From Otis tarda (taxonomy: Eukaryota > Chordata > Aves > Otidiformes > Otididae), in the NCBI GenBank assembly GCA_026413225.1, contig CM048552.1, positions 141,807,053 through 141,871,052 on the forward strand: DNA of 64,000 nt, written 5' to 3'. The notes beneath the pieces are model-generated. The model had not been told where the DNA came from. It saw nothing but the letters and a program-made list of their open reading frames with translations, and searched no databases. The number at the start of each line of letters is the position of its first letter. The stretch's first letter is position 1. The position numbers were made by a program, and so were the translations under genes. Positions 1 through 11,112 of this stretch are shown piece after piece.

Positions 1-2080
1 CGCACACTCTCCTGGGAGGAGGTCAGTATGGTCTGGAAACCACTTGGGATGGGGTGGGAACTGCTCCAAGGCATTTTGTAAGAGGGCTGTGTTACAACAC
101 AGAACAGGTGGGGCATGAGTCATCTGCTTTCCTTTTGCATCAAAAAGCCTGTAGCTGCACTGAATGCAGAGCCACTGTGGGGACATGTTTGGGGAACACT
201 TTTTGGACTAATCCTTCCAGGATTATGGGATGGAGGAATGCCTCCTTTCTGTACTGCAATTAAGTTTAGGCATGAGCATGGTGTTGAGATGCCTAGTCCC
301 ATCAAAACTGGGGCACTTCTGGACACAAGACAAGGCTTAACTCTGAAACACACAAGATACCTCCAGGGTTACCTGGTGTTTTTCGAGATCACAAATTTGG
401 ATGGCACTGTGCATCTCCACATTCCTGTGCTCAGGGGAGTGCAGTGGAGCCAGCCAAGATGTCTGTACCTAAGTGTAGGCATGCCCTTGTGTACCTGGGG
501 AATGAAAAACCTACAGATAGGCAGCATCTGAGAGAGCTTCGGAGAGTTTACAGCTGGGTGGTTTGGTGCCTCTGCTCTTCTGTGCATAGCATTAAAAACC
601 CTGTGTTTACTGAGGGTCATGTTTTTTTCAGAGTCCTTGGAGCAAAGTAGCTCCCCCTTAAGCTTTTGCCCTCTCCTTTTGATTCCCTCAGGAATCTTCT
701 TCTGTGACAAGATACTGCTCATGGTAAGATATGGTATTAATGAAACCTATGTACTATTCTAGACTTGTAAGTCAAATAACAAATAATTCTATCTATTCTT
801 TGTTTCCTCTTCAAGGAAGCAAATATTAATTAATCTTCTTGGTCATTTCCTTAGTTAGCATTTTTATCTTCCTATTAGTAACCAAATAAAAAATTCAACC
901 TTTTTTGTTATTCAGGTGGGAAAGGGAGATACAAAAAACATTGGTTATGGTTTAATTATTTCAGTCTATATCATTAACTTGGATGAACTCAGCAGAAATC
1001 CTCAGCCTTGCTTTTTCATTTTCTCAGTGGAAAAGCTCAAGTTTAAAAGAAGCAAGTGTAAGGCTTCCATGATACTTATAATTTATCAGTTCATATTTCC
1101 CCTCAAATCATCTGTCTGAATCTTCACAGCCTTGCGAAAAAAAATTCCTTTCCATGACCTGGGTTTACTTCCCCACATTCATCATCTTTATTTCACGCCA
1201 TTTGTTAAATCTCCTGAAAAAACTCGTCATTCCCTTGTCCCATTTATCACATCATAATTAGACTTGGGAGCCCAAAACATATGTTGTTTTAAATCTTTGT
1301 TATCCATTGTATCAAATAGTTTTCTGAAAGTGAGATCACACTACTCAAAACTACATGTTGGGAAATGTGTCACATACTTTTCCTTGCATGTTGTTCCCTT
1401 TGCATGGCAGAAAACTCTATCTGCAAAGTGACTTCATTGTCCATATGCAACTTGCCTCTCAAAACTTGTCTCACTCGCAATGCCAAAAGTCTGACAGTCA
1501 GACAGCTGGCATGTTGTAACTGCTGCTTTTCATTACCTACCAGACTGCCTCTTATGTGTTTTCTCCATCTGTTGCTTGTAACTACCTTTTGTCCTCTTGT
1601 TATTGATCATAGGACAGATACTGTCTGTTTACACATAAAATTCACAGTGGAGCTCTGGTTCTTATGTCAAATGCCTAGCAGCATCTTATCCTGCTAGAAA
1701 TACCTCAACTAATTTCAAAGCAATCTGCAACAGGATAACAGAAATGTGTGCAGCCCTTAAAACAGATACATTGCTTCTTGTATAAAGTGCATGTGAAGTG
1801 ATGTATTAATGATCCCCTTTTATGAATATCTGATAAGCTGATTGTCATGGTGCCTAAAATCCCTCTGTTGAAGAAGGTGACACTCAACTCTCTACCAAGG
1901 ATTGTCCTTTCTCTAAAGTACTGGTATTAATAATCAAACAACTTCTGAATAAAATAAAATTTTATATACTACTAAAAACTGCATATTCCAAAGTTTTCAT
2001 TATTTCAGATACTGTAGTTTCTTTTGGTTCTAATTTCTTCTACTCCATAGGTAAGCATGGTACATTTCATTGGTGGAGTA
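1..2080. other. Unannotated non-coding DNA
   Basis: No recognisable gene or repeat. The first 700 bases have somewhat higher GC and contain open frames on both strands; the longest is plus 115-531 (138 codons). None shows a domain or motif I recognise, and the frames overlap antisense, so I treat them as chance. At 692-723 a short segment lies between a pyrimidine-rich AG and a GTAAGA, which resembles splice sites but is too short to interpret. From about 730 on the sequence is AT-rich with many short A and T runs. Confidence 0.6.
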
Positions 2081-2402
2081 GAATCATAGAATCGTTAGGG
2101 TTGGAAGGGACTAGGTCATCTAGTCCAACTCCCCTTGCCAGAAGCAGGTACTTCTTCGACTAGATCAGGTTGCTCAGAGGCCCCTCCAACCTGGCCTTGA
2201 ATGCTTCCAGGGAAAGGGCATCCACCTTCTCTCTGGGCAACCTGTTCCAGTGTTTCACCACTCTCATTGTAAAAAACTTCTTCTTTATATCCAGTCTGAA
2301 TCTACCTCCCTCTATTTTAAAACCATTACCCCCCATCCTTTCACAACAGGCCCTGCTAAAGAGTTTCTCCTCGTCTTTCTCACAAGGCTCCTTTTGAGTA
2401 CC
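2081..2402 (-). mobile_element. CR1 LINE, 3' fragment
   Basis: A CR1 non-LTR retrotransposon fragment inserted in minus orientation. Its 3' terminus (low-coordinate side) starts with the reverse complement of the CR1 tail, GAATCATAGAATCG, followed by the family's GGTTGGAAGGGAC block. The homologous sequence runs out near 2402, so the copy is strongly 5'-truncated, as is usual for target-primed reverse transcription that stops early. It ends with the last part of ORF2 and the 3' untranslated tail. Several substitutions in the tail suggest an intermediate age. Confidence 0.93.
2160..2399 (-). pseudogene. CR1 ORF2 C-terminal remnant
   Basis: The minus frame encodes the extreme C-terminus of the CR1 ORF2 polyprotein and ends at the family's usual terminus (SNLI then TAG at 2160-2162). 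Visible family signatures include GRFRLDIKKKFFT and HWNRLPRE. About 80 codons match CR1 without a stop or frameshift. The endonuclease and reverse-transcriptase domains are absent because of the 5' truncation, so this cannot encode a working enzyme. Confidence 0.85.
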
Positions 2403-3591
2403 ATTTGACACAGTTGTGCCCTGTTGTTGCTTAAGCCAAAGCAAGCAGATCATGTTTAATGCAGAAGGAAAAGCTGCAATTCTATGGCTGCAGACACAGG
2501 TAATGGACAGGTTTTATGGGGTTTAGTAGATTATTAAGATGTGACAGTTTTAAAGTCTGAGGGATGAATGAAGCAGATGGAATTACATCCTGAAAGCACA
2601 GCTATAGCCAGGGACCTTCGTAAGGGTAGCTATTACAAATATACATGGATATGAAAAGCAGCCACCATTAATGGTCAGAAATGAGGTTAAAGAACCAATA
2701 ACTATTTATTATTTCAGCTATTGTAAGTGTAATATTAGATCACATAGGACAAATCTAATGAACAAGAGAAAACATGTTTATCTGCTTTCCATAGAAATTA
2801 AGCAAATTTGGGTAAAGAAATAATGGTAGTAGGAGCTGGTGATCAGAATAATCCCGTCAGTTGGAGTCAGTATTCTGAGCAGAAGCAGAAATTATTTAAT
2901 AGGTAATAAAAGTTTCTATGCATCTTAAGTTCCCTAACCTTCAGCTGTCATTCCCCTTAGCCTTCTCTAAGGCTTGTACCCCAAAGGTGTCTTCCAGCTC
3001 TGTCATCCCAACAGCTGTTATCAAGGATCTCTCCTTGAGCTAGTCAGCTAAAACTCTGCCATTGTAGTCATTTGGCAGAGAGCGCTTCGTTACCTCTCTA
3101 GTTTAGTTCAACTTGTCTAAAGAACCAACAAAAGTGGGTGAGAGACCCCAAAGTAATAGAGGCCGGTCATTCCTGTGACACATACCCTCTGCTTCACTGC
3201 CTTTAGACATGCCCTCACCTGCCTATTCCCAAGCCCTGGCCCCACCACAGCCTGCTGTGGAGGTTTCTTTGAGCAGGAAGGACTCGCAGATACTTCGACC
3301 AGAATATCAGTGCCTGCAACTGGTGTTGAGGCAAAGGTTTAATTGGGGATGAGCAATGCACTCCTTGAGTTGTCTCTACAAACACTTTGGATAGATTCGA
3401 CAATTAGAGCTGGGTGATAAAATTTTGATGACAAGCAAAGGAAATGTTGACTTGTTCAAGCTTCTAATGGGAACATATGGGTGAAATTAAAAGTTTTCAG
3501 AAGGATTCCTTAGGGCACAATGGACTTCTGGTAAAAGACTGTGACAAATGGTTAGGGTACTTACTTGAGGTAAGAAAACTGAGGGTCCAAG

Positions 3592-3617
3592 GCCCCATGC
3601 TGCTTTATGCATGGGGC
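3592..3617. repeat. Perfect 9-bp GC-rich inverted repeat
   Basis: The arms GCCCCATGC (3592-3600) and GCATGGGGC (3609-3617) are exact reverse complements separated by an 8-base loop, TGCTTTAT. Both strands could form a compact stem-loop. Nothing around it identifies a transposon or an RNA gene. Confidence 0.8.
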
Positions 3618-6600
3618 AGAACCTGAAACTTCTGCCTGTCAGAGGATCAAACCTGGTCTGATCTTATGGCTGCATAAGCGCTAAAACCTTCTGCTGTTCT
3701 ATAACCTGGAGGAAGGTGAGGCTCTCTCCACCTTCAAAACTTGAAACAGTCTAAAAGTGAATCTGTATCAGGTGATGGTACTGTACATAGGACAGCAGAA
3801 TTGTTCTCTGTTCAAATCTCCCAGCACTTCAAACAATACCGTAACTTGTCAGTGCCTTCTCTTGAATGTCTTTCTAAGTCATGAACTGTTCTTTAGAGCT
3901 CTATCTTTCTCTGGAAGTTTCACAATGTTTTTGATACTATTAGGAGTTATTTTGTCTTTGCTCTTTCCTAATTTCTCAGAAGAGACTGTTTTAATCACAG
4001 TTTCCACTCCTCTATCTGCCACATTGTGCAGAGTAGCTTTTATTTCAGTAGCTCACAGATGTTCTTCTCCGAGTTAACCGTCAGTGCATAATCACTCCTA
4101 CGGCTCCCAATACTTGTCTCATTACTTATGCCCAATAATCCCCACCAAACCAAAAGGCAGAGGATTATACTGAATAGCTAACTCATCAGCAGCTTCTTCC
4201 CCACTGGAGGGCCAGCCACCATGTCCAAATTTAAATGTGTTGCAAACATTCACAGAAAAGGGGAAGGAACAGTAACAGTGGGCAGAGAGGGCTAGGGAAT
4301 GTTGCCTGCCATTGAACAGGCAAAATATCCAACTCTGAAATCAGCATCGCTTTCCCATGCTAACATCAACGAATAGAAATTAATGAGTGATGTGCCTGTG
4401 GCCCCTTGCCCACTTCACTTGTGACTTTGATCCCTGATTTATGTGCAAAATTGACTGTGCTGAGCTTAACGATCACCAAAGAGCAACAAAGCACAACAGA
4501 TAGTAGAATGACAGCCTCAAGAAGTTGTATGCAGCTGCCTTTTTCTGCGCTGTAACACAAATATGTGTGTTGGAAAGATGTTACCTTTCTTCCAAGATGT
4601 CCATCACTGGCATAGACAGAATAGATAATTTTATCAGACGTGAAAATTGGAGATAATTGTGCAAACTCTAAAAAACATTTCAAGAGGTTACAAAATGCAT
4701 TGATGGTGATGATGGCCAAGCCTTTTATTTACAAAAGTCACTCAACTGCATACTCCTTTTGCCTGTTAAACAAGGACTTTTGAGGTCATAGAGAAACACA
4801 GTCCTACTTTATTACAGTATTTCACTTGGCCCAGTATCAGTGTTTTCAAAGTCCTACTTTATCAGAGCCCTTTGATGTGTAATGCCACATTGCAGTATAT
4901 ATTCTATAGCTATGCCTTGAGCTATTGTGTCTAATAGGCTTTCTGGTGGCTTTTCAAAAACATTAAACATATGTAAGGTTTAAGAAGATTCATAGGCAAG
5001 AAAGCCAGTATGCACATCCATCCTCTACTAGGCTCAGCATGAGAGCATGAGACAACTTCAAAGCTTTCAAACATAAAATTCAAAAGGCTCAAGAAAGCTT
5101 TTGCCTGAAAACAAACTTCTGATCAAGCGTTTTCCCTGAATCTTCTGAAGTAGGGCAATATCCACATGAGAGCAAAATCAGCACAATAATCCTCGATCAC
5201 ATTTTTCTGGATTTTTTTTTTCCTGTGACTTCATGTACATTAGCACTTCTTTGCACTTGAAAGCAAAATCACATTCAAAGAGTTAAGAATTCAAAGCACA
5301 GTTACTAAATCTGAATCATGCCATAGGTTGATGCTGCTGTTCCAGAGTGACTGGATTGATCCTGCTCAGTTGGAATCTGGACTGAGCCCAGTTGGACTAA
5401 GCCACTCCAGAAGATATGGATGTTTTTCTAAGTAGAGCCACAGCTCCAGTTTTTTTTTTTTTTTTGTATAGGAACAGGCTTGAATGTGTACAGCCAGACA
5501 AAGGACCGTTGTATTCTCTTTGTTTCAGAAAACAACAAAACGGTGACAACTTTATCTTTCTCTTTTAGCCATGCTCTGGAAAATTAGTGGAGGGGAGGGA
5601 ATTCTGCTCCTATAATTTAGTTCCCTAACTGAGATCCCTTACTGACCACATTCGTATAATTAACAAGGCAAGGAAGACACTTTTGTGTTCTCCAGAGACA
5701 GCTCCAGTTTGCGTCACTTAGTGTTCCTCTGGACTGCATAAAGAGACTGGCCATCTCCAGAGGGTAACCTAGTCTGTTGGATTCCAGTGACATCCACAAA
5801 GAGCTGGATGAATCTGCTGAAAGAACCAGCAGGCAATACTGAGTGTGTCCATATATGCAGCATTTGTTCTGTCTAGTTCTGTTCTGAGATGGAGGGGAAA
5901 AAGTAACGCAGAACAAGAGTGAGAGTAGGGGTTTTTTTTGTTTTGTTTTTTTTAATTTGCTTCTTCAATTTTGTTTGGTTTTTTTTTTAACAACCCATGG
6001 GTGTCATGTCCTGTCTTCTGAGATGATCCTGAACGATAGGCCACAACTGTATCGCTAGGACATAGGCATACCTGGTGCTCTGGTCCTTCCTCCAAGAACT
6101 GCTAGTCCTCAAGTCCTGCTGGTCTAATATATGCAACCTCAAACGTGCTGGGTCTGGAAGCACAACCTATGTCCAGCCTTAACCCCTTAGCCAGGACCTC
6201 CAATTTCTTTGGTTTTTATTTCCTCTGGGACTCTTGAATCTCCATCTGCATGGTGCACTGGCTTCTGCTGAAGGTCTGAACAGTATTCCCCGTGGCCTAC
6301 TGGCTGAGTGTCTTGGAGAGTGTATTTTACTACTCTCTGAGTAGAGTAAAACCTAGAATATCCAATTAGTCAAGGTGGACTGCACTGCTGCTGGCTACCA
6401 AAATCACTTACACTACCAACAGCATTTAGCATTTCAACCTTTTCTCATGGGTTTTATGTGAAGTCTAGGTACTTCTTAATCTGAATGTATATTAAAAGAC
6501 AACTTTTGAGATGAAACTAATGGATACACCAGCAGGGTAGGCATCAAAGTTTGGTGATAAAAGTCAACACCCAAGAAACCTCTAGCATAAGAAAGGAAGC

Positions 6601-7877
6601 ATTAATTGAATTAAGTTTTTCTAGCATTAGGCAATCCTGGAAAGATTGTATGGCTTTTTTTTTTGAAACACCCAGGGACACAGATATGTAAGCTCTACAA
6701 AGGTAGCATGGAGGTTGACAAGATCCTACCAGAGTTACTGCAATATATGTTCGGAAATCAGTTGTCAAAAATCAAGCAATGCAAGGAAGATTAGCTTTCA
6801 TCCATTACATTTCTGTCAAAATTGTATTTTCTTCATTTCTTCCAAATTTCTTCTGTTACAATGGGTGGTAGCTGATCAAAACAGATCTTTTGTCATTTTC
6901 AGGCTTCTAGGCTTCATGACTAGATCTTACAATAAACCGCAGTCTATACAAACTGGGAAAAATGACTGTAGACAGCAGGGAATAGGATTTTGGATGGAAG
7001 TCACACAAAAATTAGTTTTAAATTATTTAGTTGTTTTAGTATTTTTTGTGCTAGTTTATTCAATATTCTCTTTGTTTTGCTAACTAAAGCCAAAATCAGG
7101 GAGATGCAAATTCCAGCTAAACAGTGTTTGCAAATTTATAGGTATGAAAATAGTCTGCAGTCAAGAGGAACACATTTGTAATCGGTGGCTGAGCATTTCA
7201 ATTTACACTCTGTACTTTCCTCAAAATATTTCCACTGAGTAACCAAGACCATCACAGTGACATCGATCTTGTAACTTTTAAAAAAAACCAACAACCAACA
7301 CTTATTTATTTTCTTTCCTTTTGTTTGTTGCTTTTCCTATCCTGTTTCTCATTTACCATTCTGCATTCTTCTAATGCTACTGAGGTTAAACACTGAAGAA
7401 CCTGAGCCTCTTGACAGGCATTTTATCAAAGAAAGTAAAGCCTTTACAAAAGGAGCCGATGTGTCAAAACAAATGCACTTTGCAGAAGCATGTTTGTTGT
7501 GATGAGTACTGAGTGGAGCAGAGGTATATGTTTGATGGGCAGGCTTTGTTTCTTGATGCTCTGCATTTTGAGGAGGCCAAGCTTTCCCTGTTACACCAGG
7601 GAAGCCTTGCATACAGGTCACAGCACTCATTGGCTGCAGCTGGAGCTCATATGCTTTCCAAATCTTTCTTCTGCTGAAAGGCCCAAAACTTGAACTTTTC
7701 TTTCTAAACTAGAAACAACTTTTTTTCCTGAATTTTGTTTTCTTTTTTTTTCTCAAAATAAGAACTCAACACTTAAATCACCTCAATTTCAGACACTGCA
7801 ATCTCCTGTTCCTCCCCTGTTCTTGCCTGTATGTTCCTGTGGTAGTAGAGCTGATGCCCACTTCACTGCTCAAGCTG

Positions 7878-7915
7878 GAAAAAAAAAAGAGTTGAGGAAA
7901 AAAAAAAGAGTTGAG
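7878..7915. repeat. Perfect tandem duplication, 2 x 19 bp
   Basis: The unit is G, ten A residues, then GAGTTGAG. It occurs twice back to back (7878-7896 and 7897-7915) without a mismatch. A duplication containing a homopolymer is typical of recent slippage. Copy number may vary between individuals. Confidence 0.9.
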
Positions 7916-10900
7916 GAAATGCTGATTCATGCTATGATTTTTTTTTTGTGATTAGAAATTATATTTATATATTAAGACAATAATTTTAAATGCTTGTATG
8001 ACAAAGTATAAGGAAAAGAGAATAAAGCAGAACTTTATTTTAATGCCCTCTAAACTGTGAGATTAAATTACAATAGATTTTCCTCAAATTCGAAAAATCC
8101 ATTGAGCATTTACTTTAGAATTAAAAAGGGAAAAAGTTGTCGTAAACACAATATCTATTCCTGTTCTCCAATACACTGGAGCAAGATAAAACAAACAAAA
8201 CATTGGGAATATTTCAAACCTTCTCTTTAGTTTTTTTTTTTCTTCTTTTCCATAAGGTAATACTAAACTACATTTTTTTTCTTTCATCTTTATTCCAAGG
8301 TTCCACTTATTCCTAGGATGTATCTGTTCAGTATCTGTCTTAATATGATGATTCTGGTTTGGCTTTTTTCCCCCCAAATGGCTCTTGAAGGAATTGGAAC
8401 TGCCAAAGTAATGAAATAAACGGGTAAATAATATCCAAAATAAAGGAGTTATCAAATTTTAACTTGATTAATTGACTAGATATTGTAAGTATTAACGAAT
8501 ATTGTGTTGGTCCTGGTTTTAGTCACAGAATTTCTGTTGCTACGCCTTGAAAGGAAATATAATATTTAGTTTTTCTAGACTTTTTTTTTCAGAAAAAAAA
8601 AACCTGAACAAGTATTGTTTAGCCTCCAGAGCCCTGAGTAATATTGTTTTGACTAGGACGAAAACACTGGTATTATACAGATTTTTTTTTTTTTCATAAT
8701 TGTCTACTCTGAAAAACAGCAGAGTGCACTCTCTGATTTCAAGTGCCTGTAGGAAGCCAGGCTTCTCGCTGCTGTCCCATGGAGCTGGGTCTCACTGATA
8801 GACCTTCCATGTCTTTTATACCTACCCACCACAGACACAGCCAAGCCACAACTCCGGTGCAAGCCCTCCACCATTTAGAGAGCACCATGCAGATCCCTCC
8901 AGCACCTGAAGGTCTGTTCCAGCCTTCTTGGAGTCTCTCTGCTTCACCAGTAAAAACATTTTGCAAAGCCATGCGATACGCAAGACAGACAGCTGCATGG
9001 GTGGTATTTGGACTTGACTCAGACAGGACAAAGCATTCACTCCAATCCCTTCCTGCAGTCAAACCAAACCCGTTGATGGCAATGCAGAGATGCACTGCTG
9101 CATCCCGCTCTCCTTCATGGGCAGAGCCAGGGAGAGAAGTGCCATCAGCCGGTAAAAATAAAAGCTGCCCACAGAAACAACCAAGGTTCACTCAACATCA
9201 TCTGATAACCCAGTAGAACAGGTGATCAATATTCATCAGCATCACAATTCTCCTGCTAGTGATGGTTAATGGGCTGATAATGCCATCCTCCTTGTAGCCG
9301 AATCCCATCAGGGACCAGACAGCTGGAGCTAAAGGAGAAAACTTATCAGATCTGGCAGGAGACAGTTTAGGAGGCTAAAATTAACCTTGGACCGTTCACA
9401 GAAAGAACTAATTGTTTGTGACTGCTACATTCCTGCCAGTGGCAAAGGTTTATTGCTGCACAGATCTTAACCTGATACTAGTTTTTCTGCAGCAGAAATG
9501 AATAACGGAAATTAAGTGGGAAGAAAGAAATCCCAGGGTATTTTTAATGCCTCCCCCACAAAGAAATAGAAATTAGCTGACATACAATGAAAATTAAAGC
9601 TATACCTAAAGCTTTATGCATTTGTGCTATAATGATTCAAGTTTCCCCGGGACTCCAGAACATATTGTGAATTCATGAGCTTGACAGAGCCTTCATCAAG
9701 AAAAAAAAAAGAAAAGCCTGCCAGAAAAGCCCAAGTCTGCTGAATTACTCTTAATTTATTAAGTCCTCCAGTGGTATAATTTCCTTCCCTTCCCCTGTCA
9801 GCAGTACACAAGATGGAAGCTGTTTTTGACTGAGGAGTCATCAGCTGGAACTCATGAAAGAGGAGGCAAATCAACAAGTGACGTAAGCAAAGGTGGTGGT
9901 AGACTTCACTTCAGGATCTGAGGATGGGCAAGAGAGGGAAGATGTAACACTTGGCAATATGCTTGAGTTACAGCTCTCTCAACTTTTGGGCACAGTGATG
10001 TTCAGGAAATGCATGACATAACAGAACTACAGCAAACTCCAGTGTGGGAAAGTGAACCCAGAAACATGGGCCTATGCAGCCTGAGCGGGGAAAGAGGGAA
10101 TTCAGAGCTGGAGAATGGGTTTGCTTCAGAGAAGGAGAAAAAGAACTGGTGGGAGCACAGGTTAAGCTGGCAAGTGAGAAGACAGCACATTTAGTCTACC
10201 AAAGAGAGAAGAATAGACAGCCAAAGAGGCCTTGGTAGTTGTTATAGAGAAAACCAGAACTGGTACTGGGAAGAGGCACTTATTAGGAAAATGAAAATTA
10301 AAATCCCACCACAGGAGCTGATGCAGAGAAAATAAGAACTGAGAAACAGAGCTAGAACTAAGAAGATCTGGAAAATAGCAGGAGAGACCCTACTGAGTGT
10401 TCTTAGCACTAGGACAGGAACTTATACTGGAGTGGGTCAAGGTTGTCTATGCTAGGCTAAAATGATCAAATAAGAGAAGGTTTAAGGTATCTCTCTGGAA
10501 TTCATCCCATTCCCAAGAGAGGAATGTAAATGCATAGTAAGAAAAATTAAAAACAAACGACAGGGATTGATTGTGATAAAAAAGATTTTACTTCCAGTCA
10601 AAGGATTGACACCTTGTAGATGTCTGGGTTACTGAGGCATGATGTGGGTGACTTAAAAGTGAGAAATGGAACAGTGGAGAAGAAATGTGAACTGTAGACA
10701 CTTCTGAATCACCATAATGTTAAAACCTAGATAAAGAGGGCTGAGGTGAACGAGGATTTGGTAGAAGATTACATGTTGGAGGGTCAGTAGGAAAGGTTGT
10801 TGAAAAATATTCTCCTGAGACAATTTGATGAACCAGTGATAAACCCTGAGGGTTAAATGTATATATGGATCAAGGATCTCTGTAATGTGACTGTAGAGAT

Positions 10901-11112
10901 GAATAAATACTGAAAGTTATGCCCTTGATGAGATATTTTAATTCCTAGATGTATATCATCTGAGACTGAGAAGTGTGAGAACTGCCAAAAGTCAAGCTGA
11001 GTTACACATCATGAAAGATATTCACACAAGTAGAATAAGTTCTTCATCCATAAGATGCAAGGAAGATGAAGGAAATTAGAGTGATTTGTTGTAACCTAGA
11101 GGAGTGGATAGG

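Larger units (their letters stand above)
2403..11112. other. Unannotated non-coding DNA, 8.7 kb
   Basis: No gene or transposon recognised. Homopolymer T/A tracts are frequent (for example 5450-5465, 5933-5955, 5979-5989). A GC-rich hairpin (3592-3617) and a tandem duplication (7878-7915) are listed separately. Direct 12-bp repeats GTCCTACTTTAT occur at 4801 and 4851. The 8740-9216 segment is GC-richer than its surroundings and has open frames on both strands (157 codons plus, 150 codons minus) with no recognisable motif. Around 9200-9490 there are several ATTA/TAAT-type cores, which could mark a regulatory element but prove nothing. Confidence 0.6.

Noticed and set aside
115..531. 138-codon plus frame at the start of the window
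   Set aside because: No motif, overlapping open frames on the other strand, and no supporting signals.
8739..9216. Open frames of 157 codons (plus) and 150 codons (minus) over the same bases
   Set aside because: Antisense overlap, no recognisable motif, no splice or promoter support. The open length reflects locally higher GC.
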